DNA of 64,000 nucleotides from Sporosarcina limicola (GTDB lineage Bacteria > Bacillota > Bacilli > Bacillales_A > Planococcaceae): contig NZ_JADBEL010000007.1 in the NCBI RefSeq assembly GCF_014873855.1, positions 1-64,000 on the forward strand. Reading direction: 5' to 3'. Shown in pieces: positions 8,648 through 17,753 of the stretch. Within the stretch, counting starts at the first letter, position 1; each line of letters begins with the position of its first letter. The position numbers were made by a program, and so were the translations under genes. Below the pieces are notes generated by a model, which had not been told where the DNA came from, made no database searches, and saw only the letters and a list, made by a program, of their open reading frames with translations.

Positions 8648-8680
8648 AGAGAGTTTGATCGCTTATCGAACAAACTCTCT
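8648..8680 (+). terminator. Intercistronic hairpin after the binding-protein gene
   Basis: AGAGAGTTTG (8648-8657) and CAAACTCTCT (8671-8680) form a perfect 10-bp stem with a 13-base loop. No T run follows, so it is more likely a 3' stabiliser that keeps binding-protein mRNA more abundant than permease mRNA than a full terminator. Confidence 0.6.
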
Positions 8681-8703
8681 GTTACTAACTTACATATGAA
8701 AGG

Positions 8704-9642
8704 GTGATTACACTGAGTAAAGCATTGACTTCTAAAAAGAGTAAGTTGCCACTCGGAGAAAGAGTGAAGCGTGAGTGGAACCGCAATGCTATTGTATATA
8801 TTTTTCTAATCCCTGTTTTAGGCCATTTTATTGTTTTTCAAATATATCCTTTTATATTGAGCTTTTATTTAACATTTATGGATTGGAAGGTAATTGGTGA
8901 CCCGGAATTTGTAGGACTTAAACATTGGAAGTACTTTCTAAGTGATAAATTGGCTTGGAAGGCTATTTGGAACACGGTCAAGTTTTCCGCATATTATATT
9001 GTGCCAACGATGGGATTAGGGTTGATTTTGGCGTTAATTATTAATTCAGGTGTTAAATCAGCTAAATTCTTTAAAGGAATATTCTTCTTGCCCGTTGTTA
9101 CTTCATTTGTAATCATCGCAGGGATCTGGGGGTGGTTATTTAAAGGAACAGAGGCAGGGATGATCAACTACTTGCTAAGTTTTATAGGTATTGAGCCACA
9201 ATTATTTTTATCGAATTCCAGTCAAGCCCTAGCAGTGTTAGCGGGTTTGAGTATTTTTAAGGTTGCTGGGAGTACGATGATTTATTATTTTGCGGGACTT
9301 CAGTCAATTGATCAACAATTGTATGAGGCTGCACGGATTGATGGTGCCTCATCTTTTAAAATATTTTGGACGATAACATTTCCATTATTAAAGCCCATTC
9401 ACTTTTTTGTTGCGATTACGACAACGATTGGTTCTTTTCAAATTTTCGACTCTGCTTATTTATTAACAGGTGGGGGGCCGAATTACGCTACGACAACCAT
9501 TGTATATTATTTGTATGAACAAGGATTTACGAGTCTTAACTTAAGCTATGCAGCTGTACTTTCCTATATATTATTTTTTATTATCTTAGTTGTTTCGCTT
9601 ATACAACGAAAGTATCTGGGCCAAGAATCCAATAATTATTAA
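8704..9642 (+). CDS. Carbohydrate ABC permease, MalF/LacF type
   Basis: 312-aa inner-membrane permease with six predicted spans. The cytoplasmic EAA loop that contacts the ATPase is EAARIDGASSFKIFWTITFPLLKP (residues about 217-240). The C-terminal part GGGPNYATTTIVYYLYEQGF is typical of the MalF side. The start is uncertain: GTG at 8704 overlaps the AAAGGGTG ribosome site, while CTG at 8713 has better spacing. It lies second in the operon, 33 bases before the MalG-type partner. No ATPase gene is nearby, so a shared MsmX-like ATPase encoded elsewhere is expected. Confidence 0.88.
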   Translation: MITLSKALTSKKSKLPLGERVKREWNRNAIVYIFLIPVLGHFIVFQIYPFILSFYLTFMDWKVIGDPEFVGLKHWKYFLSDKLAWKAIWNTVKFSAYYIVPTMGLGLILALIINSGVKSAKFFKGIFFLPVVTSFVIIAGIWGWLFKGTEAGMINYLLSFIGIEPQLFLSNSSQALAVLAGLSIFKVAGSTMIYYFAGLQSIDQQLYEAARIDGASSFKIFWTITFPLLKPIHFFVAITTTIGSFQIFDSAYLLTGGGPNYATTTIVYYLYEQGFTSLNLSYAAVLSYILFFIILVVSLIQRKYLGQESNNY

Positions 9643-9675
9643 TCCTTAGATGTTGGTAGAAAGGAGACTGAAAAA

Positions 9676-10482
9676 ATGCTTAAAAAGGTGATTTCATATA
9701 CAGCGTTAATTGTGTTAGGGTTTTGTTTCCTATTGCCCTTTCTTATTATGATTTTAGGATCTTTTAAGGACGTTCAATATGCACAATTAGATCCGCTATT
9801 TTGGATTCCAGATCAACCAACAATGAAAAACTATCTCTATATAATGAGAGACGGAATATTTATGAGATGGATCCTCAACTCTGTTATTATTACCGTTATT
9901 CCAGTAGCGAGCCAGATGATATTTTGTGCGGTTTTAGGATATATTTTTGCGAAGAAACAATTCCCCGGACGAGAAATCATATTCTGGATTTTTATGGCGG
10001 TTATCATGATTCCACAACAGCTATTAATTATTCCGAAGTTCATTATGTTTTCTGGTTTTGGTTGGATAAATACATATTGGGCGTTGATCATTCCAGAATT
10101 ATGGGGAATTATGGGTGTGTTTTTAGTTAGACAATTTCTACAAAGTATACCGAATGATTTAGAAGAAGCTGCATATATCGACGGTGCGAATGATATACAA
10201 ATATTTTTCAAAGTAATTTTGCCACTCTCGGTTCCAGTCGTTGCGACAGTAGGAACATTTTCATTTATCTCAAATTGGAATGATTTATTTCAACCATTAA
10301 TTTACTTAACGCAAGAGAAAATGTTTCCAGTTACGCTAGGTTTAGCTTCAATGCTTGGGAAAGAAGGGAACTTTGGCATTGAAATGGCTGGTTCGGCAGT
10401 TTCATTTATACCGACTTTTCTAATATTCTTATTCTTCCAGCGTTACTTCACGGAAGGAATTCAAATGTCAGGACTAAAATAG
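9676..10482 (+). CDS. Carbohydrate ABC permease, MalG type
   Basis: 268-aa membrane permease, the second half of importer 1. The EAA loop is EEAAYIDGANDIQIFFKVILPLSVP (residues about 161-185), and the C-terminus GIQMSGLK is the standard MalG-type ending. The ATG at 9676 follows AAAGGAGA. It ends the operon. Only 62 bases separate it from the end of the convergent regulator gene, and I see no strong terminator between them, so readthrough antisense to the regulator is possible. Confidence 0.9.
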   Translation: MLKKVISYTALIVLGFCFLLPFLIMILGSFKDVQYAQLDPLFWIPDQPTMKNYLYIMRDGIFMRWILNSVIITVIPVASQMIFCAVLGYIFAKKQFPGREIIFWIFMAVIMIPQQLLIIPKFIMFSGFGWINTYWALIIPELWGIMGVFLVRQFLQSIPNDLEEAAYIDGANDIQIFFKVILPLSVPVVATVGTFSFISNWNDLFQPLIYLTQEKMFPVTLGLASMLGKEGNFGIEMAGSAVSFIPTFLIFLFFQRYFTEGIQMSGLK

Positions 10483-10544
10483 TAGCAATCGCTAGAAAGG
10501 AGTGTAGGAGAGCGTTTATAATCATCGGCGCATAAAAGCATTAG

Positions 10545-11900
10545 TTAACTTTGCTCTTCTTCAATAAAGCTTAAGCGATAAATACGGCGGGGTCTTCCTT
10601 TATGTGTTGCTTTTTCCTCGCCGACGATATCAACCAGTTCAGCATCCATCCATTTTAAAAGAATTCGGTTGGCGCTTCTAATGGTTACATTGAGCGTTGA
10701 AGCTAATTCTTGTGCTGTATAATCAATTTTTTTATGCCTAGAAACACGTGCCATTAGTTTTGTCATATAGGAAGCAGACATCCCAGATTTTTTGGCTTTA
10801 TCTAGTAGGTGTGGATCGGTAATGGACAAATTGTATCTTTCATATTGTTTATGAGTCGTTATATCAACAGGACCTAAGACACTTCGATCTTCACGAACAA
10901 TATAACAAACGTTTCCACCTAATTCCTTGGATTGCCAAAGTGCTAATCGTGCGTGATTGCCTGCTTCCGCAGCGGTCCTTCCAAAGCCAACACCAAGACT
11001 TATCGTAATGCCAAGTTTACTTTTAACATCTTGGAGTAAGGGAATAAATTTATATCCCCTTGTTTCACGTTCGAAAATACCACGAGTCGTAATGAATGAA
11101 TATTCTTCTCCACCTAAATTGGTCAGATGCCCGTCAAGGAGTTTAATGTAATCAAGTAGCATTTGTTGGGTATTTAATTTTAATAATTGAACATCATGCT
11201 CGGAAGAATATTTCTCTGAGACACCTTTAAAATTATCGATGTTAATTAAGCCGAAGACAATTTGTGATTCTTTATTTCTTCGTGTATTCGTTGCTAAGAG
11301 GGCTCGTTCCAATGAAACAATCATATCTTGTTGAGTTGGTGTTACCCACTCATGGGGAATACGGAGAGTGGATAAACGATTAGCTACATCCTGAATCCCA
11401 GTGAGTGCAATTGCGTTATGTTCCTGATAATTGTCTATATGGAATTGTACAACTTCCTCAATGATTGTACTTTGTGAGGGATTTCTATAGACAAGGAGTT
11501 CATAATTATCTTCTTCAAGCTCTGACAAAATTTGTTCAACATACTTTTCTTTAACTGTATCAATGGATAAGCATTTTAAATTATACCTACTTTTAATAAT
11601 AAATAATGATCTATAAAGTCCAGTACCCATTAAAGGCATATGGTGTACTGGGATTGTAAATTCAACAACTTGTTTAACTAGATTGTATGAGTGATATTCT
11701 GTAAACATTAAAACTTCGACGTCATTCATTAATTCCTTTGTTATATCTGGGGTTAAACTGCTAGGCTCGATGATTCGAAAAACGGGTTTAAAGTTAGGAA
11801 AGGTTTTCAAGGTTTCCCGTGTTTGGTCGATAAGCGCCTTTGGTCCAATTATCCCGATATTAATATCTGAATTATCCTGCAAGTTGTTTTTTCTGAGCAT
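10545..11900 (-). CDS. Transcriptional regulator: sensor region, GGDEF/GTP-cyclohydrolase III-like domain, winged helix
   Basis: 451 aa. Residues about 10-190 resemble a ligand-sensing alpha/beta region (INIGIIGPKALIDQTRETL, then PVHHMPLMGTGLYRS). Residues about 200-350 read as a nucleotide-cyclase fold: FGLINIDNFKG has the metal-site Asp, NLGGEEYSFI aligns with the GGDEF loop, and ITISLGVGFGRTAAEA resembles GTP cyclohydrolase III. Residues about 380-445 form a winged helix (YTAQELASTLNVTIRSANRILLKW, then KGRPRRIYRL). The ATG at 11900 has an ideal AAGGAGG spacing. It lies between the two operons that share the AAAGAC-N7-AGACTTGTCT operator and is probably their regulator. Whether the cyclase-like domain is catalytic or only binds nucleotide is unknown. 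Confidence 0.75.
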   Translation of the reverse strand: MLRKNNLQDNSDINIGIIGPKALIDQTRETLKTFPNFKPVFRIIEPSSLTPDITKELMNDVEVLMFTEYHSYNLVKQVVEFTIPVHHMPLMGTGLYRSLFIIKSRYNLKCLSIDTVKEKYVEQILSELEEDNYELLVYRNPSQSTIIEEVVQFHIDNYQEHNAIALTGIQDVANRLSTLRIPHEWVTPTQQDMIVSLERALLATNTRRNKESQIVFGLINIDNFKGVSEKYSSEHDVQLLKLNTQQMLLDYIKLLDGHLTNLGGEEYSFITTRGIFERETRGYKFIPLLQDVKSKLGITISLGVGFGRTAAEAGNHARLALWQSKELGGNVCYIVREDRSVLGPVDITTHKQYERYNLSITDPHLLDKAKKSGMSASYMTKLMARVSRHKKIDYTAQELASTLNVTIRSANRILLKWMDAELVDIVGEEKATHKGRPRRIYRLSFIEEEQS

Positions 11901-11972
11901 GAGCATGTCCCTCCTTGTCATTGTAAAAAACTAAGTTGGTAGGCAGGTGTCTCTTAATCTAATGTTTCGTTT

Positions 11973-12001
11973 ATAATACTTTCTTATAGGAAGTCTGTCA
12001 A
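11973..12001 (-). promoter_or_regulatory. Sigma-A promoter of the regulator gene
   Basis: On the minus strand TTGACA (complement of 11996-12001), 17 bases, TATTAT (complement of 11973-11978). The -35 region reads TTGACAGACTT, so it contains GACAGACTT, the complement of AAGTCTGTC, which also occurs near 7086. A GTGTCTCTTAA element lies just downstream of the -10. Autoregulation is plausible. Confidence 0.65.
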
Positions 12002-12049
12002 AAACGAGGAAATATAGCCCGGAAACATGATGAAAGCACTGTGTTATTA

Positions 12050-12095
12050 AAAGACCTAATTAAGACTTGTCTTTTAATATAAGTCTACATACAAT
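12050..12095 (+). promoter_or_regulatory. Operator overlapping sigma-A promoter of the dehydrogenase operon
   Basis: AAAGAC (12050-12055), 7 bases, AGACTTGTCT (12063-12072). The -35 TTGTCT (12067-12072) is followed after 17 bases by TACAAT (12090-12095). Geometry is identical to the site at 7013-7058. Only the operator bases and boxes are conserved; the N7 and the 17-base spacer differ, which argues for selection rather than recent duplication. Confidence 0.7.
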
Positions 12096-12161
12096 GTAAG
12101 TGAATAACAATTTTGATATATCTGATAAAAGTTTTATATAAAAACAAATAGGAGTGATGAA

Positions 12162-13168
12162 ATGAAGACGATTGCAGAGCTAGAGGACTTTATGACGAAA
12201 CCATCTTCACAGTTAATCAATGATCTTAGATTAGTAGATGGTGATATCTTAATTTTAGGTATTGGCGGAAAAATGGGACCAACATTAGCTAAGATGACGA
12301 AAAGAGCGCTGGTTTGGATAAAAAAGTGATAGGGGTATCACGGTTTTCATCCGGTAGTTTAAAAGAAGAGTTAGAAGACTTCGGAATTGAAACAATCGCT
12401 GTAGATTTATTAAATGGTGACCAGCTACAATCACTACCAGATGTGAAAAATATTATTTTAATGGCGGGAAATAAATTTGGAACTGCTGGGAATGAACATT
12501 TTACGTGGGCGATGAATGCCTATTTACCTGGTAGGATTGCAGATAAATTCAAAAATTCACGCATTGTTGCATTTTCATCTGGAAATATTTATCCATTAAT
12601 AAATGTAGTTAATGGTAATTGTTCTGAGGAGATAGCCGCGAATCCAATTGGTGAATACGCACAATCTTGTTTAGGAAGAGAGCGTGTCCTTACAAACTTT
12701 TCGCGCACTAACGAAACATCAATGCTCCTATTCCGACTGAATTATGCGATTGACATGAGGTATGGGGTGTTAGTAGAAATTGCCCAACATGTCTTGGAAG
12801 GTAAAGCTATTGATCTAACAATGGGGAGTGTAAATGTTATTTGGCAAGGAGATGCAAATGAATATGCAGTACGGTCATTACTACACTGTGATACCCCACC
12901 TAAAATAGTAAATGTGACTGGGCCAGAGACCATTTCAGTCCGTTGGTTGGCAGAAGAATTTGGGACGCGATTTGATAAAGAACCACTATTCCTTAATGAA
13001 GAACAGCCCACGGCATTATTAAATAATGCATCCAAAGCACATCAATTATTTGGCTATCCAAAAGTATCACTTCAACAAATGATTGATATGACGGCAGAGT
13101 GGCTGAAAAATAATGGGGAAACATATAATAAACCAACTCATTTCCAAGAGCGAAAAGGAGCATTTTAA
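12162..13168 (+). pseudogene. NAD-dependent epimerase/dehydratase family protein, frameshifted
   Basis: Short-chain Rossmann protein that would act on a sugar or sugar nucleotide. The ATG at 12162 follows AGGAGTGATGAA, and the first frame encodes LVDGDILILGIGGKMGPTLAKM, the NAD-binding beta-alpha unit. It stops at TGA 12327-12329. The remaining 284 codons continue in the -1 frame from about 12305 (AGLDKKVIGVSRFS) with the usual SSGNIYP segment and WQGDANEYAVRSL. One missing base near KRA (12303-12308) explains the break. The junction is not a classical slippery site, so a real indel or a sequencing error is more likely than programmed frameshifting. Confidence 0.82.
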
Positions 13169-14224
13169 ATGTTGAGTCCTGCTGTGAAAAAACAATTACA
13201 CGATGGAACAGTCATTCCAGCGCATCCGCTAGCTCTAACAGAAAATCGGCAACTTGATGAAGCTAGTCAACGTGCACTTACTCGCTATTATATTGATGCA
13301 GGAGTAGGTGGGATTGCTGTTGGCGTCCATACAACTCAGTTTGAAATCCGTGATCCGCAGTTTAATTTATTTGAAAAAGTATTAACTCTTGCGATTGAAG
13401 AGATGGAGAAGGCACAAGTTCCTGATTCATTTATAAAAATTGGTGGAATTAGTGGACCCATCGAACAGGCAATTGAAGAAGCCAAGTTCATCAAAGCGAT
13501 TGGCTATGATCTTGGGTTGTTGAGTATGGGAGGATTACAAAATGCCTCCGAGGAAGAGCTTCTATATCGGACTCGGAAAATAGCAGAGATTATTCCGGTT
13601 ATTGGGTTTTACTTGCAGCCAGCAGTAGGTGGGCGCATTCTGTCCTATGATTTTTGGAGAAGGCTTGCCGATATACCTAATGTTCACGGCATAAAAATCG
13701 CACCTTTTAATCGATATCAATCTTTGGAAGTTATTCGTGCGGTTTGCCATTCAATAAGAAATGAAGAAATCGCTATTTATACAGGGAATGATGACAATAT
13801 TATTAATGACTTGTTAACAATATATCAAATTAATGTAGAAGGAAAAAAGATAGAAAAACAGATTGTCGGCGGGTTACTCGGACATTGGTCAGTCTGGACG
13901 AAAACAACGGTGGCCATTTTTAATAAGATAAAAAACGTTCAATCAAAAGGCGAGATTCCAAGTGGATTATTAACATTAGGGCAAGAAATAACCGATGCAA
14001 ACGCTGCTTTTTTCGACCCAAATAATCAATTTAAGGGGAGCATTGCGGGTATTAATGAAGTGTTAGCAAGACAAGGACTTTTAAAGGGGCGTTGGTGTTT
14101 ACTTGATAAAGAAAAATTAAGCCCAAATCAAATGGAAGAAATCAATCGTGTGTATGCCGATTATCCGCATTTACATGATGATGCATTTGTGAAAGAGAAC
14201 TTAGCCAAATGGTTCAAAGAGTAG
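13169..14224 (+). CDS. Dihydrodipicolinate synthase/N-acetylneuraminate lyase family protein
   Basis: 351-aa class I aldolase/lyase TIM barrel of the DapA/NanA family, longer than DapA itself (about 290). The Schiff-base Lys lies in HGIKIAPFNRYQ (about residue 176), and the Tyr of the family in IGFYLQPAVGG (about residue 147). The ATG directly abuts the stop of the epimerase gene and has AAAAGGAG upstream, so it is co-translated with it. True DapA is not expected in a sugar operon, so cleavage of a keto-sugar acid is the likely type of reaction. Substrate unknown. Confidence 0.85.
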   Translation: MLSPAVKKQLHDGTVIPAHPLALTENRQLDEASQRALTRYYIDAGVGGIAVGVHTTQFEIRDPQFNLFEKVLTLAIEEMEKAQVPDSFIKIGGISGPIEQAIEEAKFIKAIGYDLGLLSMGGLQNASEEELLYRTRKIAEIIPVIGFYLQPAVGGRILSYDFWRRLADIPNVHGIKIAPFNRYQSLEVIRAVCHSIRNEEIAIYTGNDDNIINDLLTIYQINVEGKKIEKQIVGGLLGHWSVWTKTTVAIFNKIKNVQSKGEIPSGLLTLGQEITDANAAFFDPNNQFKGSIAGINEVLARQGLLKGRWCLLDKEKLSPNQMEEINRVYADYPHLHDDAFVKENLAKWFKE

Positions 14225-14236
14225 GGAGAGAATGAA

Positions 14237-15235
14237 ATGAAATCAATTGTTGCTAGGAGTCAAAAAGTCCATGTTATCGAGCGTATGAATCCAACGATTA
14301 AACCTTCCTATTTATTAATCAAAACACTACATTCGGTCATATCACCTGGGACTGAACTTAGCTTGATTGGAATTAGTGAGGACAGAGAAATAGCATTAGG
14401 CTATAGTGCAGTGGGGTCTGTTGTTAAGTGTGGTGAAGGTGTAGATGATTATCAAATAGGTGATATTGTTGCTTGTTATGGGGCCCCATATGTAGGGCAT
14501 TCTGATTGTCTATTAGTTCCAACGACATTGTGTGCAAAGGTCCCGTCTGGCGTAGAGCCGAAGGAAGCTGCTTTAGCAGGAATTGGCGCGATTGCGATTC
14601 ACGCGCTAAGGATTGCAAAACTTGAATTTGGGGAAACGGTTGTTATTGTAGGCTTAGGACTGCTTGGTCAAATGATTGCTAAAATAGCCAATGCTGCTGC
14701 GTATCATGTGGTTGCTTTCGATATTGAAGCAGAGCGGGCAGCAATGCTTCATGAAGAAGCCAGTATTCGTTCGTTTTCTACTATTCCGGAGATGGAAAGT
14801 GAAATAAAGAATGGTACGAAAAACTACGGGGCAGATGCGGTTCTTTTATGTGTGGGTGGTAAAGGTTCATCACTTACAAATCAAAGTTTAGGGTGGATCC
14901 GACATCAAGGTAAAGTTGTGATTGTCGGTGATATTGAACCGGACTTCCCTCGAAATCTCCTGTTTGCTAAGGAAGCACAAATTCTTATTTCACGGGCTGG
15001 TGGTCCGGGGCGATATGACCAAGTGTACGAGGGACAAGCAATCGATTATCCATACGGTTATGTACGATGGACTGAGGGAAGAAATGTAGCAGAGTACTTA
15101 CGTTTAGTAAATGATAAGCGAATTAATGTCCAACTATTTTTAACGGACGAAGTTGATTTTCGTGATGTGCCAGCTGCTTATGATGATTTGATTAATAAAA
15201 AGACAATGACATTGACGAAGATTATTAACTATTAA
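14237..15235 (+). CDS. MDR-family zinc-type alcohol dehydrogenase-like protein
   Basis: 332-aa medium-chain dehydrogenase/reductase. A GroES-like N-terminal domain has SVISPGTELSLIG and a shortened catalytic-zinc region. The Rossmann motif is VVIVGLGLLGQMIAK (about residues 135-149). The Cys and His of canonical alcohol dehydrogenases are largely missing, as in the branch that is typically paired with Gfo/Idh oxidoreductases in sugar loci. The gene starts 12 bases after the DHDPS-like gene (GGGAGAG site) and its stop touches the decayed Gfo/Idh gene. Confidence 0.82.
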   Translation: MKSIVARSQKVHVIERMNPTIKPSYLLIKTLHSVISPGTELSLIGISEDREIALGYSAVGSVVKCGEGVDDYQIGDIVACYGAPYVGHSDCLLVPTTLCAKVPSGVEPKEAALAGIGAIAIHALRIAKLEFGETVVIVGLGLLGQMIAKIANAAAYHVVAFDIEAERAAMLHEEASIRSFSTIPEMESEIKNGTKNYGADAVLLCVGGKGSSLTNQSLGWIRHQGKVVIVGDIEPDFPRNLLFAKEAQILISRAGGPGRYDQVYEGQAIDYPYGYVRWTEGRNVAEYLRLVNDKRINVQLFLTDEVDFRDVPAAYDDLINKKTMTLTKIINY

Positions 15236-15800
15236 TGAGGATATTGAAACGCATTAATAGAGTGTCGCGTACTATTCCTATCAAATTAGTTTTATCAGAC
15301 GTCATGGTGACAAATACCAAGCTACTCAAGCCATTCATAGATCAAGATGAACTTGGTGAAATTTATTGTGCAAAGGCTTCATGTTTAAGAAGACTTGGTA
15401 ATCCTGGTGGCTGGTTTAGAATCAGATGGGGGACGGGCTTATTGATTTAGACGTGCATATGATTGATATATGATTTTATCAACTGTGTGTAAGAAGGAAG
15501 AGAATCGACTATCACAGGTTATGACGGTCTGAAATCATTAGGGGTTTCATTGTCAGCGTATGGATCAAGTAAATTTAAAAAGACGATTTCCTTATAGACG
15601 TCAATAGGGGCACTGGTTTTCATCAATTATGATAGAGAGCTGTAGTGTCCTTTTATTGTTTAATTCTTGGAATACGCGAGGTTCTAAAACGACACAGAAT
15701 CGTTTGAAACCTAAAACCCTTAATTTTGATGAATTCTTGAATATGGAAGAAATCATTTAGAAAAAAGAAGTATTAAATTCCTTTGTGTGGTAGTTATTGG
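15235..15800 (+). pseudogene. Gfo/Idh/MocA-family oxidoreductase, degraded
   Basis: The first 60 codons contain LLKPFIDQDELGEIYCAKASCLRRLGNPGGWF, a recognisable middle segment of Gfo/Idh/MocA oxidoreductases. The frame shifts after GGWF (about 15420) and continues as GLIDLDVHMIDI in another frame. Further down only scraps such as GYDGLKSLGVSLSAYGSSKF remain among many stops. The N-terminal NAD-binding part is missing too. The stretch up to 16004 otherwise shows only a TATAAT box near 15815 that could serve the kinase gene. It is a decayed partner of the MDR dehydrogenase. Confidence 0.75.
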
Positions 15801-16004
15801 ATAACGTTTCGGGTTATAATATTATTAGAAGAATATTTGTATTATTTAATATGAAAAATGCTGATGTGCGTGGATTAATTGACAGTCAACGAGAACTCAG
15901 TAGTTAACTTAAAAGATGTAAAGTTGGACGAAGCAGGTTTTGCTCTAGTAAAGATATATTATAGGCAATTCCAAAATTAGTAGATCAGGAGGGGATTCAC
16001 TGTA

Positions 16005-17744
16005 ATGACCTTAAGGAATAAGATATTCATTACTTTTTCATTATTACTATTACTTCCCCTTATACTTGTTGGAATAGTTGTTCAGAATATATTTATGTCA
16101 TCTAAAAGTGAGGAAGTTATTACTAAAGTTGAAAATACGATTATTCAACTAAATTATAATTTAGATTTAATGTTGGAAGATGCATCAAGGTCTACAATTT
16201 CAATATTATACAATAAAGAACTAGTTGGTATTTTAAAGGGATATGATATGAACACCCCAATAAGCCATAAAAAGTACAGCCATGTTAAATTACTTTCATT
16301 GTTTTTATCGAGTATGACCTTTAATAAAGATCAAATCTATGGGATTCATATATTCGCAAAAAATGGTCAATTATTTAGTCATATGGATAATTATAGAATT
16401 GAAGATCATATTAATTTACAAGAGCAAGAATGGTATCTGAAAGCTAAAGAACAAGAAGGTGGTTGGATAACATATTATGATAAAAATCCTATTTATTATA
16501 AAAATAGCAGTGAAAAATATGTAAGTTTCTTAAGGTTACTAAGAGACCCAGAGAATCACAATGAGTTAGGAGTGATAAGAATTGACTTTGCACCTAAGTA
16601 TATAAAGGAAATTACTGAGCAACTTGGAAGCGAGAACTGGCAAATATCCACAGCGCATGATGAACCATTAATAGGAAGCCAGAGTGATTATCTATTATCT
16701 AGCTGTCAAACAAATCAAAGCTGGATTAAGAATGAGCCATCAAATCAAAAGTATCTTTGTGTTACACATACATCAAGTAAAACTGGTTTGAAAATTAGTA
16801 ATGTTATACCTAAAGATTATTTGCACAGTGAAATAAGTGAATTCAACAACTTTTTATTTTTGTTAATTGGATTTTGTCTGCTTATTTCTTTACTCATTTC
16901 TTATTATATGACGAACTATCTACTAAAACCGTTGGAATTATTAAAAATACGAATTAGGTGGTTTCAAGGAAATAAGTTATCAAATAACAATCGTATTCAG
17001 TCTAAGAATGAAATAGTTGAATTACGTACTGCTTACGATGGAATGTTATCTGATATAGATTATTTGGTTGCAGAAGTATATGAAATAAATTTGAGGAACT
17101 CGGAAGCGGAATACAAGGCATTACAGTCCCAAATGGACCCACATTTTATCTTTAATACATTAGAATCAATTAATATGAAGGCAATAGATAATGATCAGTT
17201 TGAGATATCGGACATGATTGCCGAATTAGGAAAATTAATCAGATATCGCCTGAAAAATGAAGAACAACAGATACCTTTGCAAGAAGAAATAATATTTGCG
17301 AAAACCTATGTAAATATTATGAAGAATAGATTAGAGAATGCCCTTGATGTTCATTGGGATGTTGAAGGTGAGAATGTGAATCATCTTGTTCCAAAATATA
17401 TAATTCAACCACTAATCGAAAACTCAATAATGCATGGTTACAGTAATAAAGTCAAAAAAGTTGAGATACTTGTGAAAGCTAAAATGGAAGGATCTGCACT
17501 TACTATATCAGTTAGTGATAATGGTTCCGGGATAGACTACTGTAAACTATTAAAAATAAAGGAATCATTAAAACATAGTTTATTGAATAATGATTATGGG
17601 GAAAAAATTGAAAAAGTTAAAAATGGTATTGCTTTAGTGAATATCAACAGGCGGTTAAGACTTATTCATGGGATTAATAGTATGTTGCTTATTTCATCGG
17701 TAGTAGGCAAGGGAACTGAGGTAGATATTATCATTAGAAAGTAG
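16005..17744 (+). CDS. Sensor histidine kinase, YesM/LytS type
   Basis: 579-aa membrane kinase. TM1 spans residues about 7-29, an extracellular Cache-like sensor about 30-280, and TM2 about 283-305. Then come HAMP and the His_kinase domain with the phospho-acceptor His380 in QMDPHFIFNTLES. The ATP-binding domain shows the N box PLIENSIMHG and G box DNGSGI. The ATG follows GGAGGGG. YesM-type kinases typically sense carbohydrates outside the cell and control the neighbouring ABC importer. The AraC-type response regulator follows at once. Confidence 0.92.
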   Translation: MTLRNKIFITFSLLLLLPLILVGIVVQNIFMSSKSEEVITKVENTIIQLNYNLDLMLEDASRSTISILYNKELVGILKGYDMNTPISHKKYSHVKLLSLFLSSMTFNKDQIYGIHIFAKNGQLFSHMDNYRIEDHINLQEQEWYLKAKEQEGGWITYYDKNPIYYKNSSEKYVSFLRLLRDPENHNELGVIRIDFAPKYIKEITEQLGSENWQISTAHDEPLIGSQSDYLLSSCQTNQSWIKNEPSNQKYLCVTHTSSKTGLKISNVIPKDYLHSEISEFNNFLFLLIGFCLLISLLISYYMTNYLLKPLELLKIRIRWFQGNKLSNNNRIQSKNEIVELRTAYDGMLSDIDYLVAEVYEINLRNSEAEYKALQSQMDPHFIFNTLESINMKAIDNDQFEISDMIAELGKLIRYRLKNEEQQIPLQEEIIFAKTYVNIMKNRLENALDVHWDVEGENVNHLVPKYIIQPLIENSIMHGYSNKVKKVEILVKAKMEGSALTISVSDNGSGIDYCKLLKIKESLKHSLLNNDYGEKIEKVKNGIALVNINRRLRLIHGINSMLLISSVVGKGTEVDIIIRK

Positions 17745-17753
17745 GTGATAAGG

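Noticed and set aside
10483..10544. Terminator between importer 1 and the convergent regulator
   Set aside because: No hairpin with a T run is visible in these 62 bases.
12295..12330. Programmed -1 frameshift in the epimerase gene
   Set aside because: No classical slippery heptamer or strong downstream structure at the junction; an indel or sequencing error is simpler.
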